A stretch of 64,000 nucleotides of DNA from Telmatactis stephensoni (GCA_029948255.1 JALIZF010001669.1:496001-560000), one strand, 5' to 3'. Shown: positions 31,383 through 42,650, numbered from the stretch's first letter. Notes: a model not told the origin generated them from the sequence alone. A program made the numbers and translations.

Positions 31383-31985
31383 TCTGGCACCTCATCACTG
31401 ACAATCAGAACCTAAAAAGGATCTTCCCTGATCCTCCTTTCATCCCTTACAAGAGGAATAAATCGCTTAAAGACTCGCTAGTCAGAGCAAAAATCCGAAA
31501 AGAGACTAGATACTGACTCTAACCAATTTGAGAGTGTTTTAACTCATTGAACATAGCAGCAGGGCAGTGGCAATATTATAACATTTCGTAACAACTCTGT
31601 TCCTGAAGCTTTTGAAAACGACAAACACAGCTTCGCAGAACGCCTCCATAACCGAGGTTACCCGAAAGAGTTAGTTTCAAAACTTCTATCAGAAGTAAAA
31701 TACACTGGAAGACAAGAAGCACTTAGAAAACGAAACAAAACATCACAGCGAAAACTATTACCATTTGTTACCATATACAACCCAGCCATACCGAACATCA
31801 AAAGCATTCTAATGAAGCACTGGCACCTCGTTACTGGCAACCAGAACCTAAAAAGGATCTTCCCTGATCCTCCTTTCGTCTCTTACAAGAGGAATAAAGA
31901 CTCTCTAGTCAGAGCGAAAATCCCGAAAAGAGACTAGATATTACTCTACATCATATAATTGTAGTGTGAAACTCATTGAGCATAG
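31383..31985 (+). mobile_element. Penelope-like element 3' end with duplicated terminal block
   Basis: Two copies of a block of about 150 bp (TGGCACCTC-T-ACTG...AGAGACTAG and the following CAGGGCAGTGGCAATATTA) lie at 31387-31585 and about 31820-31985. Such partial head-to-tail units (pseudo-LTRs) are typical of Penelope-like elements. The first copy is out of frame and differs at several positions. Confidence 0.55.
31605..31937 (+). pseudogene. Penelope-like reverse transcriptase, C-terminal part
   Basis: An open frame of 110 codons without its own ATG reads EAFENDKHSFAERLHNRGYP, LLPFVTIYNPAIPNIKSILM, HWHLVTGNQNLKRIFPDPP and SLVRAKIPKRD, then TAG. The order RGYP...PFVTxYNPxxPNI...FPDPPxxSYKRxKxLxxxLVRAK is the RT C-terminal region of Penelope-like elements before the GIY-YIG linker. 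It lacks the RT palm upstream, so it is 5'-truncated. Confidence 0.65.
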
Positions 31986-32337
31986 TGGCAGGGCAGTGGC
32001 AATATTACAACACATTAAGTTTCGACCACAAAAAGGTCCAAGATATCTCATGCTTGGTATATATATGGCATATAATTGGCTGATCATTGGTCTTTCTTAA
32101 GCAATAGAAGATAGATTTCTATGACTCTACCGGTGAAATAGAGCATGCGTGATGTTGGGAGAAACACGAGAAAAGTTTGAAAATCACGAGCCGTTGATTT
32201 AATTGATTTAATTCTAGGATCCACAAATGAACAAAAAGATGGGTTGGATGATGAGCCAGAGTCAAAGGGGAAATTGTCAAAACAATCAGCATTGGCTATT
32301 GTATTATCGGCATTTGATGTGTCATCAATAAGAAGTC

Positions 32338-32511
32338 TCAATTTTGGCCTCTGGGAAAGCTTACTGGTGCCTTTGTTGACTGGAGCTCTACATATTTTTG
32401 GTCAATCAAAGCATTTGCAAGTGCCACAAGTATATCATGCTTTGATAGACGTCGGTATTTTATCTTCAGTATTGTCTTCCCCTCTTCCTCGTCTGTTTTC
32501 CCACTCTCCAT
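32338..32511 (-). CDS. Small hypothetical ORF, 57 residues
   Basis: The ATG at 32511 opens MESGKTDEEEGKTILKIKYR, followed by LSKHDILVALANALIDQKYV and a stop at 32338. A second frame just beyond (LLIDDTSNADNTIANADC, 32341-32084) may be its shifted continuation. The start region is duplicated about 700 bp away (33161-33270), without a start codon there. It could be a first exon. The function is unknown. Confidence 0.3.
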   Translation of the reverse strand: MESGKTDEEEGKTILKIKYRRLSKHDILVALANALIDQKYVELQSTKAPVSFPRGQN

Positions 32512-33270
32512 CTTTTACCACATGAAATCCAGTAAAAAGTAGTAGGCTAGAATGTGAATAGAGCTGCGTGGATTGTGGATTGCTGTTATATTTTTTACAG
32601 ATCCGCTGTCCAAAATATAAATAAATCCAAAAATCCCAAATGATTATAAAATCAAAACAACAAAGAAAGAAAATTGAACATTTAAATGAAACGGTAAGAG
32701 TGTTGAATGGAGTCTGCATTCCACGTTTTAATGACAGTGATATGGATATTTGATATCGTATACATGAAACAAGGCATGCCTCATGTTTCTAAGCTTGCTT
32801 TTCCCTTCCTCTACTTCTTCCATCGTGTTTGTATCACAGTACAGAGACATGTGCGCACGTTTTATATTCCTTAATTATATACTTATCTTTGTGTTTCAAA
32901 AGAACTAAAAGGAAAATAACAAAAATAAAGACAATTTATCGAAAAACGTCCGTTTTTTAAGTGTATATGTTAACACTTAACAGAACCAAATAAATTCCGA
33001 CAACACTAAACTCTGAATACATTGCTTACTGCCCTTCTGTGTTCAAAAATAGTGCATCTGAGATTTCAAAGAATGGTACCTCCATTTCCAAATAGAGGCT
33101 GTGTATGGTAAAGAGAAAAGGGGCATTGTGGAATCTTACTACCCTCCTCGGGAGCTAACTTTTTTTCAACTTCCAGTATTTTCTTTCCCTCTTCCTTGTC
33201 TCTTTTTCTGACTCTCCCTCTTTTACCACACAAAATCCAGTAATTAAAAAAAAGTAGTAGGCTAGTATGG
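32456..33270. repeat. Diverged direct repeat, two copies of about 100 bp
   Basis: Positions 32456-32553 and 33161-33270 share CCCTCTTCCT-GTCT-TTTT, CTCTTTTACCACA, AAATCCAGTAA and AAAGTAGTAGGCTAG. The region between is AT-rich and noncoding. Confidence 0.6.
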
Positions 33271-33299
33271 TGGCCTATCAGTACCATTTGTTTTTATGT

Positions 33300-33480
33300 G
33301 ATCAATAACAAAAAAACGTATTCAAATCCATATTTTTTTTGAAAAATAATTGTATTTATTTTATTTATTTATAAAAAAATATTTATTTATTTATTTATTT
33401 TTATTATTTTATAACAAAAAAAAATTGAAATTAAAATGAAATTAAAAATACATTACGGCCTACAAGTGCCATTGAAAAAA
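33300..33480. repeat. ATTT/A-rich low-complexity tract
   Basis: TTTATTTATTTA and A-rich runs around 33345-33430. A second low-complexity ATT tract lies at about 33785-33830. Confidence 0.8.
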
Positions 33481-33681
33481 AAGAAAAAAATTGCAGCCTA
33501 TGCGTGCCATAGACCAAGATGCACTTCGGGTATGGCTAAACCACAGGTAGCCCAAAGCATCGAGTCCAGAACTACATTCGCTGTAGCTTTTTGTGCTGTT
33601 ACGTTACATGTGCTTTATTATATCAGGTTTCAACTCGCAGATATCTACAATTTGTCTTAATTCAGCAAAAAATGTCAAATT

Positions 33682-35598
33682 TCAAACATAAAAGGGAATC
33701 CTATAAAAAAAAGGCGTCAAATAAGAGACTTGGCCAGAAAGATAATCAGGCGAATTACAGGAAAGACAATCAGACAAATTATTTTTTATATTATTATTAT
33801 TATTATTAAAATCATTATTATTATATTTCTTAAGAAATTTACATTTTGAGCAATACCTTCTGGCGTGCATTCTTGTGATTATGGGACCAAGTAAAGTTGT
33901 GCTAATTTCTTCAGGGTATCTTACGTTTAGCATGAAATCGCCTTTCATAAAACGCCGCATAAGTTGAATTTCTATCGCTCGGTTATTTGTTGGCAAGCAT
34001 TCTAACAGCCCATTGTACCTTTCGAAACTGAATAACCAAAAGGAATGAATGGGTCCATAATCTTTTACACACTCGGCCAGATGAGCATGCAAGTGCATAT
34101 TTGGAGTTACGCTCAGCTCACCATAAAGTTTCTCTACTCCTTTGCAAAAGTTTAGTAGGTATTCGTCTGCACGTCTAACTTCCGATAGTGAGATATATGT
34201 ATTACATAGTATTCAGCACGCTAAAACGAAATTGCGCCAGCATTCTAAATGTTGTTTTGGAAGTATTCCATTAAGAGCGTACAATGAGTAGATTATAGTC
34301 CAATTCATCCACTCTTCTGCGGTAAACGTGCTTTGGCACTCAGCAATTTTCGTTGGTTGTCTCCCAACATCACTTGGAACATCCAAATCCTGAACTCGCT
34401 TTTCAATCTCTTTTAAACTCTTTGCATTTATGAGCTCAAAGTCACACCAAATTTCAAACATACGTTTGGCAGAACCAAGAAAAAGATTGTGCATTGGATC
34501 TATAACATGGTGGCGTATTGCAGAGAAATATGACAGATCCAACAACACTGAAAATGAACAGCCGAACTCAGTTTGAAGCTCATTTCTTGAAGTTTGAGTT
34601 GCACTTTTTCTTATTTCTTCGATGTATTTCATATGGCTTTCATCGTCTCTTTTTGGCCATTCGTTTCTCAGGAATCCACTGTAATTTTTGGCTCCAACTG
34701 GACCTGGGAAGAGTTTGAAGCATTTTGAACACCCTCTGTTTGCTCCATGTCCTTTGAATCCCAATACCTTTCTTATTGCCGGAATATCACAAAACGCACA
34801 CAGTAATGCAGCTCTTACATTGACGTTACTATTAGGGGAGGTGTTTGTTCTAAGATCAAACCCGTTCGTCCAGAGATCATTTAGCTCCTCCACTAATGGT
34901 TTCAGAAATGTGTTTGTGGGAGGCTCCACTTTGCAGTTAGGTATAATCCCAAGCAGTATGACGTTCTCTCTCTTAAAACGCTCTTTTCTTGGCAAGTTCA
35001 TTATCGTCAGATAAACAGCTCCCACGGAATATTTAGAGCGTTTAAATAGCGAAAACCAGTCAACATTTAACATAAGCCCGTAGTGCCTTGGAAGCTCAAA
35101 AAAAGAAGAGCCGTCGTGATCAACGAACTCTTTCCATATCTTCCCATCTTGTATGTCTCCTAAAAAATCCTGCGGAATATCTCTGTTTCTCCACGCTTCA
35201 CAAGCTTCTTCAAATCCGGGTCTTTGTAACATATCCATTAAAGCATCCTTCAATGCACGGTAGCAGTACACACGGTATGGATAAAAACGCTTTCTCCCAT
35301 TTTTTAATTCAACAGTTTTGAGTAGCTGTTCGCCACATGGTTGTCTTCTAGTGGCATGGGGGTGATTTGGAAACTCAACAAATGAGCATTTCCTGGAAAT
35401 CTTCCTTCCTAGATATATTCTTGTGCAGTCTTGAAAATTATAAAGACTATGGCATTTTGGGCATACTACATACTTCACGAATTTGTCCTTCTTCAAGTCC
35501 ATAAGCGCCCATAATGAATACAAAGTTGTGGGGAGCAAAACTGACACTCCTACCTCTAAAGGAATACGCTCTTCAAGCACTTGAAACAGGGCATGCAA
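33682..35598 (-). pseudogene. CACTA/EnSpm (Transposase_21-like) transposase with one stop
   Basis: One minus-strand frame runs from 35598 to 33682 with a single TGA at 34215-34213. Landmarks: a Cys-rich start (YVVCPKCHSLYNFQDC), RHYGLMLNVDWFSLFKRSKY (the DWF block), SVGAVYLTIMNLP, NVILLGIIPNCK, RAALLCAFCDIPAIRKVLGF, GCSKCFKLFPG, AIRHHVIDPMHNLFLGSAKR and, after the stop, MHLHAHLAECVKDYGPIHSF and SFERYNGLL. These match the transposase family of CACTA elements. The TGA replaces the Arg expected after FVLAC and is explained by one CGA to TGA change. The last 40 or so codons are an ATT microsatellite and are not genuine. CACTA-type TIRs were not found. Confidence 0.85.
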
Positions 35599-35599
35599 A

Positions 35600-36010
35600 A
35601 ATATCAGAATATTAATTACCTAATTAAACTATAGCTAGTAATTAACAATGTGTTTTTTTGTAAAATTTCTTCCACCGGTATATAGTGTGGAACATACATG
35701 CTAATTTTTATTGATCAGTAATTTGAAGCGTATACAGCATATACTTATATCTGATAGAATGTTTTTTAACAGAAATATGTATACAGTTTGGATGGCTAAT
35801 AACTGTAGATTAAAAACAACAGTGCTGTAATATAATTTATCACATACTTTGACGGAATTTACACATTTGTTATCTTTAATTAGAAATGTATACTAAATAT
35901 TCATATATATGTATATCATTGATATATATGGCAATAAAAGATTGTCGATCTTAGTATATGAAAAATGTTTCCTAACTCTATTTGCAAAGGGGATAGAAAA
36001 CGTATATACC
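35600..36010. other. AT-rich noncoding interval
   Basis: No protein-like frame between the CACTA transposase start and the tandem repeat. Confidence 0.4.
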
Positions 36011-36018
36011 CGGCAATT

Positions 36019-36333
36019 TTTTGCAAACACGGTTTTTCACTTTCTTGAAGCTTTCACGACATTTCATGGTCACATTCAAAAAAGCTACGACAACCTTTAA
36101 GGTTGTATTTGAAATGTAAATGACCTTTAAAGACAAGCTAAATATGCATTTTTAAAGTCTTTCGGTGAACCAGTTATTTGCAAATATGGTTTTTATAGAC
36201 TTTCTTGAAGCTTTCACGACATTTCTTGGACACATTCAAAAAAGCTACGACAACCTTTAAGGTTTTATTTGAAATGTAAATGACCTTTAAAGACAAGCGA
36301 AATATGCATTTTTAAGTCTTTCGGTGCACCAAC
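36019..36333. repeat. Tandem duplication of 160 bp
   Basis: Copy 1 (36019-36173) and copy 2 (36179-36333) share TTTCTTGAAGCTTTCACGAC, AAAAAAGCTACGACAACC, AAATGTAAATGACCTTTAAA and TCTTTCGGTG. Divergence is only a few percent, so the duplication is recent. Noncoding. Confidence 0.85.
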
Positions 36334-36595
36334 TAAAGGTACTAAAATGCTCATATAGTAAGTCTTTTGAACCTAGACCAAAATGCTTCATTCCTGAACT
36401 TTTATATAGCCACGAAAGGTAACAAAACTTAGGTTTCAGGAATTTCATGAGTGCCTTAAAGGTAACTGAAATGAATCTTTTGTTATACTTTTCGCAATCT
36501 TTTAGGTACACGAAATCTTCTATTTCATCCTGTGCCTTAAGGAAACTGAGCACTGTGGATTTTTCCCTGCTGCTCCAAGGGTAATAAAGCAAGAT

Positions 36596-37455
36596 AATCC
36601 CAAACCTGAAGCAAAACCAGCTGAAGATTCAGATGACGAAGTGATGTTTCCTTGCAATGAACCCGGATGCTCAAGGGAATTCAGTACTTACAGTGAGTTG
36701 GAAGACCATATGCAACTGGGACAGCACGATATCCCTGAACCACAAGTATTTATGATCTGCTGAGACGACAATGGGTATCGAAGTTTTCAGCGCTTACCTT
36801 AGAATCGAAGGCATCTACCACATCAAGCACCACTCGTCAGCAGTCTAAAGGATTGATTGCACCGCTGACCATGGGCTGGGCTCTACAAAAGCCGAAAGGA
36901 GGCGGAAAAAGTGACAATATAAGACAATACCTCAAAATGCAGTTCGAGCTCAGCGAAACAACTGGTCGAAAGGCAGATCCGACTCAGGTAGCGGCAGACA
37001 TGAGAACCGTGAGATCTGATGATGGTAGTAGAAGGTTTGCAAGGGACGAGTGGCTAACTAAGACGCAAACTCAGGGAGTATTTTCAAGACTTGCTGCAGC
37101 TAAAAGAAGAAAAGCGTCAATGCCTTCCGAAATTATAATTGATATAATCGACGACGACGACGACGACGACGACAACGAACTTTTGGAAGACGAAATTGCT
37201 TACTCTGAAGATAAAAGGAGAGAAGACGAAATTGGGGATGTGTTCGGTGAGCTTGGAGTTGTCCATCCAATATCCTGTGACGGCTATGACATCTGTGAAC
37301 TTGTGGGATCAAACAAGTTAGCAAAACTCACTGTGCCAACACTGAAGGCAATGTGTTCTCACTTCGAACTTTCCTTCAAATCAAAGGATTTGAAGGATAT
37401 TTTCATTAAAAGAATAGAAGAAATGGCCAAAGACTGTGACTGCTTCACAATGTAG
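36596..37455 (+). CDS. C2H2 finger plus SAP-like domain protein, cnidarian repeat family
   Basis: An upstream frame encodes DDEVMFPCNEPGCSREFSTY followed by ELEDHMQLGQH, a C-x4-C-x12-H-x5-H zinc finger. A one-base shift or a small intron near 36748 leads into a frame (open through ATG 36853 to 37455) with YDLLRRQWVSKFSALTLESK, GWALQKPKGGGKSDNIRQYL, ETTGRKADPTQVAADMRTVR, RRFARDEWLTKTQTQGVFSR and an Asp-rich run encoded by (GAC)n. The C-terminal KLAKLTVPTLKAMCSHFELS resembles a SAP helix pair. I recall this architecture as recurrent in cnidarians, with unknown function. It may be a multicopy, transposon-linked gene. The reading frame is nearly intact. Confidence 0.6.
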
Positions 37456-38242
37456 GTAAGAGTTTTCATGTTAGCCTACCCCCTCCCTTTCGTCCCCCCA
37501 CCTTAGCTTGGCTAAACAGGCCTAGCCTCTACATATAATTAATTTGCGGGATTTAGTGTGTGAGAGACTGTTTTTGTGCATAATAATTTCAATTTTGACA
37601 CTGTTTTGCAAATTATTTATCATGCACTTATATTGACTATATTTTGTAATTCAAACGACCGCAGCATTCTAATTTTTGCGAATATTTATCTCAACTGTCA
37701 TCAATTATCCCATAAATGGGACTAGATCGTTTCAAATAATTTATTTTACTTTTTCAATGACGTCATCAAAAATTACGTCATCAAAAATGACGTCATCAAA
37801 ACAGTAATTTCGTTATAATTGTTGTTCCAATAGTCATAGATGAAAAAAATTGCGTCAAATTATAGAGCATGACAAAACAAACAAAATGCAGTACTTTGTT
37901 ATAACTTCGTCTCAAAAACAAATTTTGGTTAGAAATGTAACATTTTGATATGACATCACTATGGTGTTAACCTCGACTCCAAGTACACCAAAATAAAATT
38001 TTTTATATCTACTGGTAACACCCTGAAATTTTCATTTCATTATGTTAAAGATTTCTAAAATTATTTACAATGTATAAAATGTGTCACATTTTCCTTGCTC
38101 ATTTTTGAGGTCATTTATGCCCACCTATGCACCTATCAGTGGCTAGCAAATCCCCAAGGGGGTTATCCCCAGGCCAACCAAGGAAAAATAAAAGGAAATA
38201 GCACTAATGTCTATATAAACACATTTTTGCATGGGCATCATA
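37456..38242. other. Noncoding interval with a repeated TGACGTCATC motif
   Basis: No gene seen. The main feature is the motif cluster at 37757-37802, listed separately. Confidence 0.4.
37757..37802. promoter_or_regulatory. Three CRE-like TACGTCA/TGACGTCA sites in tandem
   Basis: The unit (T/A)GACGTCATCAAAAA occurs three times in 46 bp; the middle copy reads TTACGTCATC. TGACGTCA is the cAMP-response element core. Similar TGACGTCA words occur near 3004, 26795 and 52890, so it may be a repeat-family signature and not a real promoter. Confidence 0.35.
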
Positions 38243-38449
38243 CAGGGGTGTACAGTGAAGATCCTTGTCACGAATCACGAAAAATTAAAAGCGAAAAATC
38301 CCATGTCACGGGAGGCCAGTTTTCATATTTCAGCTTTTCACGTGTCACAAGAGAAGTGCATGCACAGATCACGAGAAATGATTTATTAGAATCCCAAAAA
38401 AACAAAAATGCAAGATCATGTGTCACAAGTAAACCCCTGTACGCCCCTG
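38243..38449. mobile_element. hAT-type MITE candidate
   Basis: Left end CAGGGGTGTACAG and right end CTGTACGCCCCTG are inverted. The CAGGGG terminus is typical of hAT elements. No 8-bp target duplication is visible, so the ends may be eroded. Confidence 0.45.
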
Positions 38450-38664
38450 CTCAAACCTCCATAAATGATCAGCTATATAATTTTGTATGTTTTTTGACCA
38501 AGCATATACAGCCATTCTAGAAAAGGTTGAGCAGATGAAATGGCATTTAGTCATTAATAAACTCATTTGCATATATCGTATTTTGTATATTCTGTCAAGA
38601 ATGTTAAATTTTAGCTCCAAAACTACAACTCATTTTATACAATATGTGATATACAATATCACTG

Positions 38665-38913
38665 AAAACGAGACTTGCGGAACATAAAAGATCTGTTTGC
38701 AACAATGTACGAACGTCGAAGGTCGCCCAACATGCCAACGAAACTGGGCATACCTTTGATTTCGACAATGCGAGCATTGTTGACACAGAAGCCAAATACC
38801 ACCAACGACTGTTCCTAGAAGATTGGCATTCCAACTTAGACGCCAACGCTGGCAACGACCGAATGGCTCTTCCTGAACTATATAGAATGGGCACAGGCGT
38901 GAACTCGGACTGA
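38665..38913 (+). pseudogene. GIY-YIG endonuclease C-terminal fragment, Penelope type
   Basis: An open stretch without a start codon reads KTRLAEHKRSVCNN, VAQHANETGHTFDFDNASIV and YHQRLFLEDWHSNLDAN, then stops at TGA 38911-38913. The order L-x-EHK...VAxHAxETGHxFDFxxAxIV...RxxLEDWHxxL is the second half of GIY-YIG domains in Penelope-like elements. The GIY-YIG signature itself is missing. The following TGATGAAGACTCGAGTGACA sequence is the typical 3' context. Confidence 0.65.
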
Positions 38914-39223
38914 TGTTTTGTCTTTCAATTGGCGTCCTTGCGCAACTAACAGTTAACTGATGAAGACTCGAGTGACAGTCGAAACATCTTAATTATGTAA
39001 AACAAAAAGTCAGGTGAAAACAGAGTTATTTCAAATTAGTTATATACAATATACTTTAGTATTATAAATTGAAATTTCTGAAAGAAAATCGAAAACATGA
39101 GATGTGCAAAATTATGAGTATTAATATTACTGACTAAATGTATTTTTATCTGGACAACCTGTTCAAGAATGGATGTATATTTACATTTCTATATTATGTT
39201 TTAATGCATACTAAATTAAACAG

Positions 39224-39470
39224 GTTATGAACCCTGAAGAAGCGTCTAAAGAGAAGTTGTTCACAAAGCAGGTTTTGAGACACCAAGGAAGTGTGGTCCT
39301 GCTGAGAAATGTAAGAAATAAGCAGTAGGCCATCAATTGAAGAAGCTGTCCAAACCATCGAAACCATGAAGCAAAAAGGCCTTGGGGATGTTGTTTCCAA
39401 AAGCATGCACAGTGCCATAGTGTTAACACATTTGCGAGTGAGTGACACAATAGTTTACTACTTTATGTAT
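39224..39470 (+). pseudogene. Short coding-like fragment, unassigned
   Basis: Reads MNPEEASKEKLFTKQVLRHQ and then, after a TAG and a shift, SIEEAVQTIETMKQKGLGDV. The composition is protein-like and Glu/Lys-rich, but no family is recognised. It lies upstream of the DDE_4 transposase in the same orientation. Confidence 0.25.
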
Positions 39471-39829
39471 GGCACCATTCTAGTCAGACAATAGATAGAT
39501 TGAATAGTGCCATTTCATGTTGTCATACACGAAGTGACTGGAACTCTGATGACGTAGTCTGTGCTGTGGTACACACAGAAAGAACCCGACTTTCGCTGTT
39601 TCCCCTCCTAGAACGATGTTGCAGTTTGAATTAATTTCCACGTGCATTAACGTTATTGCACACTAAAATGACGCGAGGTGGTATGCATTTATTTCATTGA
39701 TGCATATATCACTAGCGCAATGGATGCTGATGAGCTTCATATGATCATTTTAATTATAGCACAGGTTTTGGTATTTTCAGCGCTTTGCAGCCATCTTTGC
39801 GAAGTACAAGTATTCCTTTAAATTAGAGG

Positions 39830-40736
39830 TTGTTACCTGGCTTTAGGGGTAGTGGTTTCAATGGTAGAGATGTTTTCTCTCTCATCGCAGGACAACCGTG
39901 GCTATTTTGGAGAAACACAGGGGAAACACAATCGTTTTTACAACTAGTCAATGATATTTCTCAGCGTTTAACTAGAGATGGGTTGCCACATCAACGACTG
40001 CGACTATCACAACTTAGCATCACCAATCAGGTTTTGCTTGTAATGCTATGGATGCGCAAATACATGCATGTGGAAAACCTGGCTCTTTGGTTTAACGTTG
40101 ACCCATCCACTGTGACTCGCACTATCTATAAAATACTACCTGAACTTTGGAGATATTTTCAAAACCAGATTCACTGGCCGAACGTGAACAAGTGGGCTAA
40201 TTTAATGGGTAATTGGCCAGAGTTTCCAAACGCAGTTGGGGCTATAGATGTATCCCCTCACGAGATATACAGACCAACAACAGAACCACAGCGGACATCG
40301 ACACTGCCACTGTATGAACACTCAGCTCATTATCGATAACTTAGGACATCGGTTCGTTCAGGCTGGCTTTCTCGGTAGCATGAATGACGCAGGGTCATTT
40401 GGTCTGATGACACCCATTGGGCCCAGGCAACCACTTGACCTCCCTCCGGCAGCTTGTCTTTTGGCTGACAAAGGATATCCTGGTCGTGGACCACTAATGA
40501 CGCCAGTCAGGGCGAACCAAATGCCTTTACTAAACAGAAGGCAAAGATGACGTGCTGCAAAGTTCAACAGGTGCTATTCCAGCAGACGAGTCAAAGTGGA
40601 GCACGTGCTTAAAGAAATGAAATGCTACAAAGCTTTAGGCTCCATATGGAGGCACCCTAGATGGCTTCTACCTGTGTGCGTGGAGCTTGCGGCCTTCCTA
40701 GCAGAAAGGCTTGTTCGCTTGTTCGGACAAATTTAA
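39830..40736 (+). pseudogene. DDE_Tnp_4 transposase (Harbinger/IS5-like), full triad, frameshifted
   Basis: The helix-turn-helix region includes LRLSQLSITNQVLLVMLWMR and LWFNVDPSTVTRTIYKI. It is followed by FPNAVGAIDVSPHEIYRP (first Asp) and, after a shift near 40310, HCHCMNTQLIIDNLGH and VQAGFLGSMNDAGSF. Then come CLLADKGYPG (second Asp) and, after a stop at 40548, RVKVEHVLKEMKCYKAL (Glu), ending at TAA 40734-40736. All catalytic residues survive. The first exon probably lies upstream, because there is no ATG near 39830 and an acceptor-like TTTTCAG lies near 39780. Confidence 0.7.
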
Positions 40737-41593
40737 TTCTTTCAAAACTAGCTAAGTCACAAGTCTCATTTTGTCATATGGATTGCAACTGGATTTAAAG
40801 TGTTTTGCTGAGTGTTGTAATTGAGTACGATTGTATTACTTGTTTAGTTCATAAAAATCTATTACTAGTGGAAGTACAAAGAATTTGCATATTACGCACC
40901 TCATTTGCATGCCAAACTCAGTTATTGGAAAACGTTCTAATAATATCTGAATATTATATAGCTCTCCATTTATAAACACAACAGGAAATGTTTACTGACT
41001 AACTGTCATTTAGCAGAGACTCGGTGGCAAGAATTGGATGAATTTTAAGCTTCTAAAAATTCAAATCTTCACTTTTAATTTCAAAATATGATTCTGGCAC
41101 ATAAATTGTGTCTTTCATATTTTCCAACTTCAAATTGAAAGGATTTTTTAAAGAAGATACATGTTAATTGTGGTAATCATACAAAGGAAATCCTGAAGAA
41201 ATAATAGAGAAGTGTGTTGTGTTTGGCTGAGTCTCGCGGGGGGTCTAACAGCACTGCGCTATTTTTGGTATAATTTAATTTTTGGCACCAAAAGCATTGA
41301 ATAAATTTTGCTCAGTCATGCTGTCGTGCTGCAATTGCTTCTTGAACTTGGCATTTTTACACTGGCATTTTTCAATCTCTTTCATTTACAGCAGATTATT
41401 GCTGCATATGGTATATTCATGCTCCGCTGAAGAAGCAGTTTATTGCGAGAACATCCTGTTGTACTCAATTTTGTAGGTGATGATATACTTTTTGACTGCA
41501 GCTATTGTTGTAAAGCGATTTGTCCAGATATGGGCTAGCCTACGTAACATCCGGACTTTTCCTCCGTTAAGTCCGTCTGCAAAATAACAAACA
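40737..41593. other. Noncoding interval
   Basis: No convincing frame. It probably includes the 3' part of the preceding transposon. Confidence 0.35.
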
Positions 41594-42099
41594 AAACTGT
41601 GTTCTGAGACCCCCAGAAAATAGCACAATTATAGATAACAGATGCTGATTGGCTGGGCCTCTCCAAGACTCATGATTGGCTCTCTAATCACTGGTGTTTG
41701 TCTTCACCATGACAACACTTCCGTTAGATTTACTGTGATTATAAAAACACACAGATTTTTCAATCAAAACAACCTACCAGTTAGTTACATCGAATTGCTA
41801 GCTATAAAAAGAAACTTTCAAATTGAAACATTCCAATCGAACATTTTGCTAAATAATAGCCTTAGTCATGTTAGTTCAGAAAACATTCTCTGAAAGAGAA
41901 ATTACAAGATTACAAGATTGACCCCGGGTCATGCAAGTAATAAAGTTAATAACTGGAGTCCATCAAGCTGTCAAAACATCAATACAACAAACACTAAGTG
42001 AGCCAATCATGAGTCTCGTTAGAATTTAAAAAAGCACCAGCCAATCAGCGTCTGTTATCTATAATCGTGCTATTTGCTGGAGACCTCAGAACATGGTTT
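41594..42099. mobile_element. MITE with TIRs of about 80-90 bp
   Basis: The left arm starts AAACTGTGTTCTGAG and includes AAATAGCACAATTATAGATA and GCTGATTGGCTGG. The right arm, in reverse complement, starts AAACCATGTTCTGAG and includes the same blocks. The arms match over roughly 85 bp with scattered changes. No target duplication could be fixed and no ORF is credible. Confidence 0.65.
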
Positions 42100-42650
42100 G
42101 CGTGCTAGATATGGGCCTGCTCAGAGGCAGGTCATTGGGCCGTTTGATCTTTGATGCGATCAATGTTGTGTCTTCTTGCAACACAGCGGTTGCACTTGTC
42201 GTTAACATACGATAACAGTGTAACCCGACCAACAAAGGCATGTCTTGTCCATCCGTTTACACTGGACCATATACCGAGACAAAATTTTTGACCTTGATCC
42301 TGCTAGTAGAACACCCGATGGCGTGGAGTGGCATTCCAAGTCATTCTCAATTCAATGCTGGGATAGCCGCCAGTATTGCCTGCTGTTAGTCATTATTCCG
42401 ATAGTACTTCCCCATAACTCTCTAAAACTTATCGGATGACAAAGCAAAGAAGCGGATGTATCACCTTTATAATACAAATTGTGCCTATTGAATACAATAG
42501 ACAATGGTATGTAATTGAAGACCATTTGTGATATAAGATACAGCCACTTCACTGTTAGTATGACTTGACGCCACGATAAGATAGCCCTTCACTTTTCCCT
42601 GTGCACCATGCCAAAACATTCCCCACTGTTCAAACCCCGGGATTTTCAAG

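Noticed and set aside
31604..31840. 60-residue minus-strand ORF at 31658-31840
   Set aside because: It is antisense to the Penelope-like RT frame, which has clear family motifs.
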